Shown: positions 45,204-54,000, counted from the first letter of the stretch. The stretch is 64,000 nucleotides of DNA from Flavobacteriales bacterium (GCA_028281825.1 JANQJC010000096.1:20092-84091); one strand, 5' to 3'. Numbers and translations are program-made. The notes: a model not told the origin generated them from the sequence alone.

Positions 45204-46200
45204 TATTCACTATTTGCGGTTTTATTACGGCTGCCCCAATATTAGCCAATTCTGTTTTAAGTCTTTCAAAAACATCCTCATTAGGACAGGTTCCTATAAT
45301 CGCTCCACCAGAACCTGTAAACTTGGCACTCGCACCACATTTGCGGGCTGTTTCTACCATTCTTAGGTTATCGGGTAATAAATTCATCACCTTACTGCGG
45401 ATATCAAAATTAAGGTTCAATAAGTCACCTATACTATCCTTCTCACCACTCTGTAATTTCTTATACACCGTCTCTGAAATCGTTCCCCACTCATCTATTG
45501 CTCTCAATACAGTTTCATCGCCCTTCTCATACCTCTCTCTAAAATCGTTATGTGTCACCTCCGAACCTTCTGCTAAATCTATCTTATAAGCGATATAAAT
45601 ATCGGGTAACAAATCCGCATCAAAGGGCACATACTCACCAAAGCCCCTTTGCTCCATCAATTCCCTATCAAAATCCATATAAACAGGTTTTTCATAAGCC
45701 TGTGCTACCCTGTCCTGCAACCCTGCACCTATGCCCAACTCTTTAGTTTCTACACTCAATACCAGGTTAGCCAAGTGTGGCTTATCTATCTGTACATCAT
45801 GAAACTGCATTAAAGCCTTGATATAAGCCGTAATAATGGCACTAGAACCAGCCAACCCTAATCTATTGGGTATATCTGATTCGTATGATATCCTGAAGTT
45901 TTTTTCATCCAACTTTAGGCTTTTCTCTTGGCAATACTCAAAAAAACGCTTGCTGGCGGCCTTTATCAGCCTGATACCACCGTAGTATCCATAACTATTA
46001 ACATCATTCACCAGACCCTCTAAGCTGTTAAATTTAAGATGGTCTCTGCTCCCGGGCACTATCTCTAATCTGTCACTTTCTTCAAGGTTTACTTCAGCCC
46101 TAAAGTTGGAGAACACAAAAGCAATCGTTTTACCATAGTACCCATCCGATGGGTTTCCAATAAGCGCTGCTCTAGGATATGAGTAGGTTGTAATCTTCAA
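45196..46200 (-). CDS. GHMP kinase resembling plant glucuronokinase
   Basis: Sugar kinase of the GHMP superfamily, 334 residues. The N-terminal block RAALIGNPSDGYYGKTIA (residues 10-27), the ATP loop PNRLGLAGSSAI (111-122), ELGIGAGLQDRVAQAYEKPV (154-173) and AKFTGSGGAI (292-301) follow the plant glucuronokinase sequence closely, more than galactokinase or mevalonate kinase. That enzyme makes glucuronate-1-phosphate. The start is TTG; no ATG is available and the first motif begins at residue 10. The galU gene overlaps its end by eight bases. With inositol oxygenase 3.3 kb away, the pathway from inositol to UDP-glucuronate would be complete. Substrate is inferred from resemblance and context. 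Confidence 0.82.
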   Translation of the reverse strand: MKITTYSYPRAALIGNPSDGYYGKTIAFVFSNFRAEVNLEESDRLEIVPGSRDHLKFNSLEGLVNDVNSYGYYGGIRLIKAASKRFFEYCQEKSLKLDEKNFRISYESDIPNRLGLAGSSAIITAYIKALMQFHDVQIDKPHLANLVLSVETKELGIGAGLQDRVAQAYEKPVYMDFDRELMEQRGFGEYVPFDADLLPDIYIAYKIDLAEGSEVTHNDFRERYEKGDETVLRAIDEWGTISETVYKKLQSGEKDSIGDLLNLNFDIRSKVMNLLPDNLRMVETARKCGASAKFTGSGGAIIGTCPNEDVFERLKTELANIGAAVIKPQIVNNG

Positions 46201-46215
46201 GTAATGAATTTTGCG

Positions 46216-46246
46216 CTAAAATAAAGCTATCAGGGTTAGGAGCAAA
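46216..46246 (-). promoter_or_regulatory. Promoter of the glucuronokinase-galU operon
   Basis: On the minus strand TTTG (46246-46243) is followed by a spacer of exactly 19 bases and TATTTTAG (46223-46216). This is one base off the Bacteroidota -33/-7 consensus TTTG-N19-TAnnTTTG. The TTG start is 16 bases further on, implying a very short leader. The element abuts the terminator of the upstream gene. Confidence 0.6.
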
Positions 46247-46247
46247 A

Positions 46248-46281
46248 AAATCCCCTCAATGGAAAACCAAAGAGGGGATTT
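46248..46281 (-). terminator. Rho-independent terminator after the Asp-rich lipoprotein gene
   Basis: Perfect ten-base arms (46248-46257 and 46272-46281) flank a 14-base loop; on the minus strand the stem ends in a T run. Confidence 0.8.
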
Positions 46282-46301
46282 ATTGTAAATAACTAAGTGG
46301 C

Positions 46302-47066
46302 TTATTCGAAAGTAACTGATTTAGTCAATACACCCTCGTTCACAAAGTAGATAGTTTGTCCACTCAAGTTTTGTTGGTTAAACGTAACAGCTGCCACCTG
46401 AACAAACCCTGTACCAGCCCCCACTGTTGCCATTTGGCTGGCAGTGAAAGTATGGCTAGTGGTGCCACCACCAGTAGCATGTATCAATTGGCCATCGGGG
46501 CCATACACGCCATAATAGATAGAGTCAGCACCATGCAAGTCTGTATTGCTATTACCCATATCAATACCAAGATTCAATGAGCTACCGGTATTTACCGTTC
46601 CATCAGCTGTAATGTCACCAATCTCAGGTATATCAGTTGAGTTACTGTATGAGAACCCAGTAATACTTCCAGCACCGCTAACATCCCAATCATTTGAATT
46701 ACTAAAGTCAATCCCACTTGGATTATTAGCGTTTGGTGTGAAGGTATAAGAATTGTTGTCATTCTTTGTGAGGCCTGAAGAATTACAAGTTACAGTACCA
46801 GCTTCAAGAAAAGTGCCGCTACTGTTAGGAAAAGCAGCTACTGCCAAACCGATAAACGTAGTTTGTGGGCCAACAATTGGAGCATCAACTACAGAAGCAC
46901 TCTTGATAGAAACACAAACACCATCTGCGTCATCAGGAGTTGGCATTGGATTGGCAGGAGTGGTTACCGTAGGGGTGTTGTCATCATCGTCTTCATCGTC
47001 TTTTTTACAAGCACTGATTACCACAAGACATGACAATCCCAGTGAAAATAAAAGTGATCTTTTCAT
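46302..47066 (-). CDS. Lipoprotein of unknown function with Asp-rich linker
   Basis: Protein of 254 residues. I use the ATG at 47066, which gives a lipoprotein signal peptide ending VVISAC; the longer reading from 47165 is not supported. After the Cys comes a linker of seven or more acidic residues (KKDDEDDDD) and a Thr/Pro stretch, then a beta-rich domain with many Asn, Gly and Ser. The acidic linker just after the lipobox resembles the lipoprotein export signal for the cell surface in Bacteroidota. Function is unknown. Confidence 0.72.
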   Translation of the reverse strand: MKRSLLFSLGLSCLVVISACKKDDEDDDDNTPTVTTPANPMPTPDDADGVCVSIKSASVVDAPIVGPQTTFIGLAVAAFPNSSGTFLEAGTVTCNSSGLTKNDNNSYTFTPNANNPSGIDFSNSNDWDVSGAGSITGFSYSNSTDIPEIGDITADGTVNTGSSLNLGIDMGNSNTDLHGADSIYYGVYGPDGQLIHATGGGTTSHTFTASQMATVGAGTGFVQVAAVTFNQQNLSGQTIYFVNEGVLTKSVTFE

Positions 47067-47187
47067 AATTATTAGGTTTTTTGGTTTATGCAATATTACA
47101 AAGAATTGCCCAAAAGCTGCAATACGACATATTGCGTATTTTCCACAACCCTTTGTTGATGGCATATAGTATAATTAAATAAAGAGA

Positions 47188-47218
47188 TTGATTGGGTATA
47201 GGTAAGTTTGTACTTTTG
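47188..47218 (+). promoter_or_regulatory. Putative promoter for the VOC-family gene
   Basis: TTG at 47188-47190 and TACTTTTG at 47211-47218 have a 20-base spacer, close to the Bacteroidota -33/-7 pattern. The ATG is at 47244. Confidence 0.5.
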
Positions 47219-47243
47219 ACTTCAATCATATTATTGTTTCGTT

Positions 47244-47741
47244 ATGAGCAGCTTACAAAGAATCTCCCCATACCTCTGGTTTAATACCCAAGCTGAAGAA
47301 GCCGCTAAGTTTTACGTTTCTATTTTCAACAACTCAAAGATTAGGTACATCTATACTTTTGATGGCTCCGACCTAACAAAAAAACATAACTCTGAAACTT
47401 CTTTTAAGACTGTGGGTTTCACTATAGAAGGACAGGATTTTACAGCACTTAACGGTGGCCCGAAATACAAGTTGAATGAAGCTGTTTCTTTTCAGGTGCT
47501 TTGCAAAGACCAAAGTGAGATTGATTATTACTGGAAAAAGCTAACAGCAGACGGTGGTAAAGAGCTCCCATGCGGCTGGCTCAAAGACAAATTTGGGTTA
47601 TCATGGCAAGTAATACCAGCTGAATTTGAAGAACTCATGCAAAGTCCTGAGAAGGAAAGTATTGCCCGATTAACACAAGCACTTTACCCGATGAAAAAAA
47701 TTGATTTTGCCATTCTAAAAGCGGCTGCTAAGGGGCAGTAA
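47244..47741 (+). CDS. VOC-family protein, PhnB-like
   Basis: Cytoplasmic protein of 165 residues of the glyoxalase/bleomycin-resistance/dioxygenase superfamily, in the PhnB or 3-demethylubiquinone-methyltransferase-like group. Motifs are the start ISPYLWFNTQAEEAAKFYVSIF, FTALNGGPKYKLNEAVSFQV, and the C-terminal GWLKDKFGLSWQVIPAEFEEL. Such proteins bind small metabolites or a metal; no specific reaction is established for this group. The next gene starts with GTG 14 bases later. Confidence 0.85.
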   Translation: MSSLQRISPYLWFNTQAEEAAKFYVSIFNNSKIRYIYTFDGSDLTKKHNSETSFKTVGFTIEGQDFTALNGGPKYKLNEAVSFQVLCKDQSEIDYYWKKLTADGGKELPCGWLKDKFGLSWQVIPAEFEELMQSPEKESIARLTQALYPMKKIDFAILKAAAKGQ

Positions 47742-47754
47742 TATTACTAAGTAG

Positions 47755-48135
47755 GTGTCAAAAAAAGACTTAAGTATTAACAACTCATTTAATGAGGAAT
47801 TCTGCGATTACTTAGAATATCATTTGGGTGATACCTTCTTGAATTCTGGCAGAGAAGATGTAAAAGGTTTTTGGTGTGATGGTGTTTCCTGGTTTCCTCA
47901 TGATGAAGCACAACTAACCAAGAAGAAGATAAACGACACCAAAAAACTGATAACCCAAGCATGGATAGGCAAAACAGGTCAGGATATATACCAAATGACT
48001 ATCCATTTTGGTAAGTACTCACTTCGCAGATGTGCTAAAGGAAAACCTATCATTGATTGCATACCTGCTAGCGATAATATGGAGTGGGTTGAAATTGATA
48101 TAAGTAAGAAAACAATTGAGATTAGGTTAAAGTAG
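47755..48135 (+). CDS. Conserved hypothetical protein
   Basis: Soluble protein of 126 residues starting with GTG, 14 bases after the VOC-family gene, and probably cotranscribed with it. It shows a pattern of helix, Trp-rich segment (GFWCDGVSWFPHD) and strands (DIYQMTIHFGKYSLRRC), ending IEIRLK. No signal peptide or named domain is recognised. Function is unknown. Confidence 0.62.
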   Translation: MSKKDLSINNSFNEEFCDYLEYHLGDTFLNSGREDVKGFWCDGVSWFPHDEAQLTKKKINDTKKLITQAWIGKTGQDIYQMTIHFGKYSLRRCAKGKPIIDCIPASDNMEWVEIDISKKTIEIRLK

Positions 48136-48173
48136 GAAGTCCCAATACTTAATACTTTGTACCTAATACTAAA

Positions 48174-48264
48174 CTAAAAAATCCCCTTCCCAAGGTAACT
48201 CCTTAATCTGGGCGAAATCTCTCTTTGCACCAGGGCTTTTTTCAATTCCCACTCTTTGCTCTTT
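48174..48264 (-). pseudogene. Remnant of a second, diverged lhr 3' end
   Basis: This 91-base segment copies the last 91 or so bases of lhr at 48995-49085 with about a dozen differences. Read in the lhr frame it encodes [20 protein letters not shown] followed by YLGKGIF and the same stop. Of the shared 28 codons nearly all differences are synonymous; the only amino-acid change is at the boundary. It is therefore the tail of a once functional copy, not a recent duplication. It is described further in the findings. Confidence 0.85.
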
Positions 48265-48901
48265 TTATATCTAATATCATTTGAATCAATATCATATCTG
48301 AGCCATCATTATGAAAGGCACGCTCAAAATAAACTAATGCACTATCCTTTATCTCCATATTATAGTATGTTTTCCCTATGTTTACTAGGGGGTCGTAGCT
48401 TTCTGGCATAAAGCTCAGAGCACGCTTATTAACCTCTATAGATTTATCATAGTTGCCCATCTTAAAATACAAACTGCTAAGGTTACTATAAGCACTTAGA
48501 TAGTAAGGGTTTTCTGCGATAGCCTTTTCGTAATAATTAATTGCATTTTCATTATCCTCCAGACCTTCATATATCAGAGCAACTTGAATATGGTTATAAA
48601 TAAAGTCAGGTAAACAATCCATGCTCTTCTTAAAAGCATCCAAAGCAAGATAAGGTCTATCAATATCCAAATATGCTCTACCCATGATGTGCCAAGCATG
48701 CCCCATCTCAAAAGAATAAAAGCCACTTTCAATCAGAAAATTTCTGCCCTCATCTAAAACCACCAAACCCTCTTTCAACTTACCTTTGCCAATCAACTCG
48801 ATACCGATACGTGCTTTTTGGTCAGCCTCATTTTGCGCATATCCATAATCACTAAAAAAGAAAACAATAAAGAACGAAACTAGGTAAAACAGTCGAACCA
48901 T
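48242..48901 (-). CDS. Exported TPR protein lodged between lhr and an lhr remnant
   Basis: Protein of 219 residues with a signal peptide (MVRLFYLVSFFIVFFFSDYGYAQ split as helix and cleavage site AYAQ-like) and about four tetratricopeptide repeats (AYSNLSSLYFKMGNYDKSIEV, LVNIGKTYYNMEIKDSALVYF). The last codons (AKSGN and stop) lie inside the lhr remnant, read in a different frame, so its present C-terminus was created by the rearrangement. It is probably a periplasmic adaptor. Function is unknown. Confidence 0.75.
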   Translation of the reverse strand: MVRLFYLVSFFIVFFFSDYGYAQNEADQKARIGIELIGKGKLKEGLVVLDEGRNFLIESGFYSFEMGHAWHIMGRAYLDIDRPYLALDAFKKSMDCLPDFIYNHIQVALIYEGLEDNENAINYYEKAIAENPYYLSAYSNLSSLYFKMGNYDKSIEVNKRALSFMPESYDPLVNIGKTYYNMEIKDSALVYFERAFHNDGSDMILIQMILDIKRAKSGN

Positions 48902-48994
48902 CTTTTTATCGATATAAAGTACTTAGCTTTTAATAGTTTTAATCTTATTGGTGGAGTAACCAACCAAATCCAATTTGCCATCATCATTAATCTT

Positions 48995-51900
48995 CTAAAA
49001 AATCCCCTTACCTAAATAACTCCTTAATCTAGGTGAAATCTCCCTTTGCACCAGGGCTTTCTTCAGTTCCCACTCTTTACCTTTAAGGTCCTCACTGGTA
49101 GGTAATAGCCGTATTTCCTTGCTTTCTTTCACAGCCACGGGAACACCATCCATAAATAGTATACGATTGGTATAGATGCTGGCAATGCGCTTGCCAGGGG
49201 TAAGTATACCCACCAAATTCAATGGGTCGGCAGCGCTGAGTGAAACCAGCTTACCAGTTTTTTCTTTTCTTCTGATAGAGCGCAATTCAGCTACTGCTTC
49301 GGGTAAGGCAAATTGCTCACCATACACACTCGTCACGAAACGCCCACCGCGTATCTCACCACGGGCTTCCATGGTGCGGTAAACACGCACCAAGTCCCGC
49401 CAGGGTGGTATAAAGCTTTCCCTTTCCACCATCTTCCTGAACACTACACCATAGCGTTTAAGTAGAATTCGGGCAATCTTTTGCGTGCGCTCTTCGTCTT
49501 TCACCTGCTCCTTAGGTTGTATCAACGACCACCTACCTGCCTGCTCCATTTGGAAAGCAGCTTTACCGCTCTTCCTGCCACTCTTGTATTTCGCAGGAAC
49601 CAACAGGGCACGCAATCCAATAAAGCTATCAGCAGTCAATAGTCCATTACTCACCAGCTCACTCATAGCTTCCTCCAGTTGCACTTTCAATAGCTTGGAC
49701 TTCTCATACAAGTCATGAAAGAACAATGCACCATTCTCCCTCAATATCTGGTAAACCATTTGTGCTTGTGGGGACAGTTCAGGCTCTTCCCTTCCGCCGC
49801 TAAGCCACAGGTCCATATTGGTTCTACCAACGATTGATATCGGAGTCGTCTTGATAGGTGATTTTGCTACCTTTTTACTTTTATAAGTTGGTTCCTGAAT
49901 CCCCTGACTCCTCCCCTTTGGGGAGGCTGGGAGGGACTTTTGATAGGGCCTAATTTTTCCCCAATTGGTTCTCCCGCTAAGACACAACATATCCAGCCAA
50001 TTATAGTCGTAATCCTTCATGCGCATGGGCAAAAGGTCACTTTCCCAGGAAGCCGCTTGCGCCTCAAAGCCCTCCAGTTGCTCCAATATCTTAAGAAGTG
50101 ATTCACTGCCTTCCGGCTTATTCTCACTACTCAAATTATGCCATACAAAAAGGAAACGCATATAATCAGCTACCGAAACAGGGTCAATCTCCTTCCTAAG
50201 TTTCTGAAGGGTATATCGGTGTATCCTCGCCAAGAGCCTGCGCTCACACCATTCTTCTTCTTTCAGGTCAGGTGTGAAATGTCCACGAAATACAAAACCC
50301 TCATTCTCCAATGCATAAAGGGCAGTAGTTATTTTGGCTTCTTTCAAACCCATCAAACTACTCAAGTAACCCACCGTAACAGGCCCCCTCGTTTCCAAAC
50401 AACTTCGGATGATTTCCACCAAAGCATTTTGATCAGTTGGATAGTTATCCCTTATCCTATCTGGTATAGTAATATTAGGTGTAAGAGTAACGTCCTTATA
50501 TACCTTCTCAAACTGAGGCACTCTTTCAACACCTACCCAAAAGTCTTTATCATTGGCTTTCAGCTTCACCGCCCTGCCCTGCTCTATCAATGCATCCAGA
50601 AAGGTTGACCAACCATTGTGCTTACCTTCTTCTGCACTCACAAAAGCGCAGAGTAAAAGAGTGTCATGTAATTCGTCATAATTGCTGGGTTGGGGCCAGG
50701 CTTCGGCTTTAACGGCTTCTATCGCGCCTTCGTCCAATTTACCTAACTCTTTGGCATCAGCAGGATCCATCCAAGAGCGACTTTGCACCGCATTGGTTCT
50801 GCGTTCTTCTGCTGGGGCATCATCCAAAAAGGCATAAGGCTTGGCTGCTAATATTTCTGCCGAAAGTGGAGATGGTTCCCTCAAATCAACAGCTTCCAAT
50901 TTAAGCTCCCGTTTCTTTATTCTGGCCAAAAGCGCTTCTAGTTCCTCAATATCCATCGCCTCGGTCAGGCAATCATGAATGGTTTGATTCACCAAAGGAT
51001 GGTCAGGCACTTCCCTTTCTCCGGGGATGTTCTCAAAACAAGCTAACTGGTCGGGGAATATCAAAGCTACCAAATCCTCAGACATAGAGCGCTGAATTTG
51101 CGGGGGTATCTTCTGTCCTGCCCTTCTGCGCAATACTGCCAAAGCCCTTGAAGCATTCCATCGCCAACGTATCTCAAACATGGGTGCATCCAATAAGGCT
51201 TGTATCAATACATTTCTGACTGTTTTAGGGTTCAGATAATCATACACCTCCATCAATGGAAAACTATGAGAAGCTCCCAAAGACAATATAATGGCATCCT
51301 CCGTGGCTGCAGCCTGTAACTCAAAATTGAATTTCTTACAGAAACGTTTCCTAAGGGAAAGTCCCCAAGCCCTGTTCAGTCTGCTGCCAAACGGCGAATG
51401 AACCACCATGTGCATATCTCCTGCCTGGTCAAAGAAGCGCTCCAATACCAAGGTCTTATGACTAGGCATCACGCCCAAAGCAGCCTTGGCGGCAGCAAGG
51501 TAATTCACCACTTGGTCGGCAGCTTCTTCCACAACACCCACTTCATCCGTGAGCCATTTAATGGCATTGTCTTTCCAGCTTTCATCCGGCACCTCGCCAT
51601 CTTCCAAATCATGGATAGACTTAAGCCCACTCAAGTCACCTACCCTTTCTGCAATTTCTTCTCTCAGTCTAGAAACAGCCTCGGAGAGCTCAATCGTCCT
51701 TCCAGGTGCTTCACCAAACCAGAAAGGGATGGTCGGGGGCAGGCCATTGGCATCCATCACACGCACCTTGCCTGTTTCAATCTTTAGCATTTGGTAAGAA
51801 CGGTTGCCCAACTGGAAAATATCCCCAGGCAGGCTCTCAATCGCGAAATCCTCATTAATCGTACCTACGAAAACATTTTCGGGCTCCATGATAACGTCGT

Positions 51901-53395
51901 AATCAAAGTTGTCAGGGATGGCACCACCACTTACAATGGCTGTGAGCCTTGCTCCTTTGCGTGCCCTGAGAGTGCTATTCATCATATCACGGTGCAGGTA
52001 TGCACTGCGCCTGCCCACCCTTGTACTGAAGCCCTCAGAAAGCATTTTCACTACTTCGTCATACTCCTTGCGGGTGATATCCCTATATGGATAAGCCTTG
52101 CTATAAAGCTCAAAAAGTTCGTCTTCATCGTAATCGTCACAAGCTACTTCAGCCACAATTTGCTGAGCTAGAATATCTAATGGCTTTTCGGGCATAATAA
52201 TATGGTCCAATTCCCCCCGACGAACAGCATCAAACAGGGCAACAGACTCTACCAATTCATCCCTACTCAAGGGTATCAATCTACCCTTGGGTGTACCAGC
52301 AATAGTATGCCCCGAGCGCCCCACCCTTTGCAGAAAGGCCGCTATACTCTTGGGAGTGCCTATTTGCAACACCAAATCCACTGAACCGATATCTATACCT
52401 AATTCCAAACTTGCGGTAGCAACCAAAGCTTTTAGGTTGCCAGCTTTCAATCGCTGCTCGGCATCGAAGCGTTTTTCACGGCTCATACTACCGTGATGAG
52501 CAGTCACCACTTGGTCTCCCAGTCTTTCAGTAAGTGTATGAGCTATGCGCTCGGCAGTGCGACGAGTGTTAACAAATATCAGTGTAGTTTTATGCTCGGC
52601 AATCAGTTCTTCTATCCTATCGTATATCTCTCCCCAAACCTCGTTGGCCATTAAAGGCGTTAGCGGTGATAAAGGCAACTCCAATTGCAAATCGAGTTTG
52701 CGCTTGTGGCCTGCATCAATTATCTGGCAATCCATATCCCTATTGCCTATAAGGAATTTGGCAACAGTCTCTATCGGCTTTTGTGTAGCGGAAAGCCCAA
52801 TACGAGTAAGTTTACCCATCGCCACACGCTCCAATCTTTCCATACTTAGGGCTAAGTGACTGCCCCGTTTATCACCTACCAAAGCATGTATCTCATCAAT
52901 AATAGCAGTTTGTACCGTGCTTAATATGTTTCGTCCATTTTTGCTGGTCAGCAATAGGTATAGCGACTCAGGTGTGGTGACCAAAATATGGGGAGGATTC
53001 TTGGTCATAGCGGTGCGCTCACTTTGAGGAGTATCCCCCGTACGCACGGCAACCTTAATCTTCACTTCAGGATGACCTGTCTCTTTCAACTTTTGGCTAA
53101 TACCTCTTAACGGCACCTGCAAGTTGCGCTCAATATCATTACTCAAAGCCTTGAGCGGAGAAACGTATATCACTTGAGTTTCATCCATCAGGCGGCCTTC
53201 CAAACCCTGACGAACCAAGTCATCAATAGCCGCATAAAAAGCAGCCAATGTTTTACCCGAACCCGTGGGCGCGGCAATCAAAGTATGTTGGCGCGCTTTT
53301 ACCTGCGGCCAAGCCTTTTGCTGTATCTCCGTAGGTTCAGCAAACACCTCCCTAAACCACGCCGCAACTATGGGGTGAAACTCCGTCAATGCCAT
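48995..53395 (-). CDS. lhr: Lhr-family DEAD/DEAH-box helicase
   Basis: ATP-dependent 3'-5' helicase of 1466 residues, close to full-length Lhr. Motifs are Walker A APTGSGKT (residues 43-50), the DEIH box [27 protein letters not shown] and LQRVGRSGH in the RecA domains, followed by winged-helix and Lhr-core domains and a long C-terminal part (Lhr-CTD) characteristic of the large form. Lhr is a DNA-repair helicase. At about residues 1152-1165 the peptide [12 protein letters not shown] comes from a palindromic repeat inserted in frame. Its 3' end is duplicated downstream and its upstream region is duplicated around a DUF559 gene. No associated ligase or exonuclease is adjacent. Confidence 0.93.
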   Translation of the reverse strand: MALTEFHPIVAAWFREVFAEPTEIQQKAWPQVKARQHTLIAAPTGSGKTLAAFYAAIDDLVRQGLEGRLMDETQVIYVSPLKALSNDIERNLQVPLRGISQKLKETGHPEVKIKVAVRTGDTPQSERTAMTKNPPHILVTTPESLYLLLTSKNGRNILSTVQTAIIDEIHALVGDKRGSHLALSMERLERVAMGKLTRIGLSATQKPIETVAKFLIGNRDMDCQIIDAGHKRKLDLQLELPLSPLTPLMANEVWGEIYDRIEELIAEHKTTLIFVNTRRTAERIAHTLTERLGDQVVTAHHGSMSREKRFDAEQRLKAGNLKALVATASLELGIDIGSVDLVLQIGTPKSIAAFLQRVGRSGHTIAGTPKGRLIPLSRDELVESVALFDAVRRGELDHIIMPEKPLDILAQQIVAEVACDDYDEDELFELYSKAYPYRDITRKEYDEVVKMLSEGFSTRVGRRSAYLHRDMMNSTLRARKGARLTAIVSGGAIPDNFDYDVIMEPENVFVGTINEDFAIESLPGDIFQLGNRSYQMLKIETGKVRVMDANGLPPTIPFWFGEAPGRTIELSEAVSRLREEIAERVGDLSGLKSIHDLEDGEVPDESWKDNAIKWLTDEVGVVEEAADQVVNYLAAAKAALGVMPSHKTLVLERFFDQAGDMHMVVHSPFGSRLNRAWGLSLRKRFCKKFNFELQAAATEDAIILSLGASHSFPLMEVYDYLNPKTVRNVLIQALLDAPMFEIRWRWNASRALAVLRRRAGQKIPPQIQRSMSEDLVALIFPDQLACFENIPGEREVPDHPLVNQTIHDCLTEAMDIEELEALLARIKKRELKLEAVDLREPSPLSAEILAAKPYAFLDDAPAEERRTNAVQSRSWMDPADAKELGKLDEGAIEAVKAEAWPQPSNYDELHDTLLLCAFVSAEEGKHNGWSTFLDALIEQGRAVKLKANDKDFWVGVERVPQFEKVYKDVTLTPNITIPDRIRDNYPTDQNALVEIIRSCLETRGPVTVGYLSSLMGLKEAKITTALYALENEGFVFRGHFTPDLKEEEWCERRLLARIHRYTLQKLRKEIDPVSVADYMRFLFVWHNLSSENKPEGSESLLKILEQLEGFEAQAASWESDLLPMRMKDYDYNWLDMLCLSGRTNWGKIRPYQKSLPASPKGRSQGIQEPTYKSKKVAKSPIKTTPISIVGRTNMDLWLSGGREEPELSPQAQMVYQILRENGALFFHDLYEKSKLLKVQLEEAMSELVSNGLLTADSFIGLRALLVPAKYKSGRKSGKAAFQMEQAGRWSLIQPKEQVKDEERTQKIARILLKRYGVVFRKMVERESFIPPWRDLVRVYRTMEARGEIRGGRFVTSVYGEQFALPEAVAELRSIRRKEKTGKLVSLSAADPLNLVGILTPGKRIASIYTNRILFMDGVPVAVKESKEIRLLPTSEDLKGKEWELKKALVQREISPRLRSYLGKGIF
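49900..49940. repeat. Palindromic repeat inserted in frame in lhr
   Basis: The palindrome CTCCCCTTTGGGGAG (49911-49925) is followed by GCTGGGAGGG, the same kind of sequence as the hairpin repeats around the DUF559 gene (53447-53524 and 53862-53936). It keeps the lhr frame and encodes a Pro/Ser/Lys/Gly-rich insert in a loop region between domains. Confidence 0.75.
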
Positions 53396-53450
53396 AATTG
53401 TAAAGGTAAGGGTTTTGTGTTTATCCTATATCTACTTTCAATTTTTACAC
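53394..53450. repeat. 57-base direct repeat, copy 1 (lhr start and leader)
   Basis: This segment begins at the first two bases of the lhr start codon and covers the lhr leader. It recurs at 53944-54000 with two mismatches, so the DUF559 region lies between the copies. Confidence 0.92.
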
Positions 53451-53524
53451 CCCGCTATATCTCCCCTCAAGAGGAAACTTCTTAAAGCCTCATTCCCTTG
53501 AGGGAAAGGCTGGGATAGGGTGTT
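53447..53524. repeat. Hairpin repeat R1 on the left of the DUF559 gene
   Basis: About 78 bases with inverted arms CCCTCAAG and CTTGAGGG and the conserved end GGCTGGGATAGGGTGTT. It is in the same orientation as R2 at 53862-53936 and its frame stays open into the DUF559 coding part. Confidence 0.85.
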
Positions 53525-53526
53525 AC

Positions 53527-53847
53527 TTTAGACAAAATCCCACCAAAGCAGAAGTCTTATTGTGGTCGCACATAAGGAACAGAGCTATCTGCGAGGCACA
53601 ATTCCACAGACAGGTACCTATGATAAACTACATAGTTGACTTTTATTGTCATGAAATTGGCTTAGCGATTGAATTGGATGGCATTAGTCATAAAATGAAA
53701 TTCTTCTACGATAGCTTAAGGCAATCCGAACTACAGAACATTGGTGTCACCTTCCTCAGGTTCAATAATCAGCAAGTAATGAATCATACTCAATCCGTTA
53801 TTGAGGAAATTGAAAAGAAAGTACTGGAATTGAAAAACGATTTGTAA
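53527..53847 (+). pseudogene. 5'-damaged DUF559 endonuclease-like gene
   Basis: DUF559 (Vsr/MTES_1575-like, restriction-endonuclease-fold) protein with the motifs RQNPTKAEVLLWSHIRNR, FHRQVPMINYIVDFYCHE, LAIELDGISH and FLRFNNQQV. The usual N-terminus of about 15-20 residues before this block is missing; the frame is instead open through hairpin repeat R1 back to 53410 without an ATG or GTG. The only standard candidate start is TTG at 53560, which lies inside the domain. The gene is therefore either broken or uses an unusual start. The catalytic Asp and Glu of DFYCHE and LDG are still present. Confidence 0.72.
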
Positions 53848-53861
53848 ACACCACCGTTATC

Positions 53862-53936
53862 ACACCCCTCTATATCTCCCCTCAAGGGGAGACCTCAATC
53901 TCCTTTCCCTTGAGGGAAAGGTTGGGATAGGGTGTT
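53862..53936. repeat. Hairpin repeat R2 on the right of the DUF559 gene
   Basis: About 75 bases, homologous to R1 in direct orientation, with an inner stem CTCCCC/GGGGAG and the same end GGTTGGGATAGGGTGTT. Together R1 and R2 bracket the DUF559 gene. Confidence 0.85.
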
Positions 53937-53943
53937 CTAACGT

Positions 53944-54000
53944 ATAATTGTAAAGGTAAGAGTTTTGTGTTTATCCTATATCTACCTTCAATTTTTACAC
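53944..54000. repeat. 57-base direct repeat, copy 2
   Basis: Near-identical copy (55 of 57) of 53394-53450, the lhr start and leader, now on the far side of the DUF559 unit. The distance between copies is 550 bases. Confidence 0.92.

Noticed and set aside
48174..48264. Simple target-site duplication from transposition
   Set aside because: The length of about 91 bases and the pattern of synonymous changes show old divergence under coding selection rather than a fresh duplication.
53447..53936. R1 and R2 as a CRISPR array or a complete insertion sequence
   Set aside because: There are only two copies, the distance is filled by a coding region, spacers are not regular and no transposase is present.
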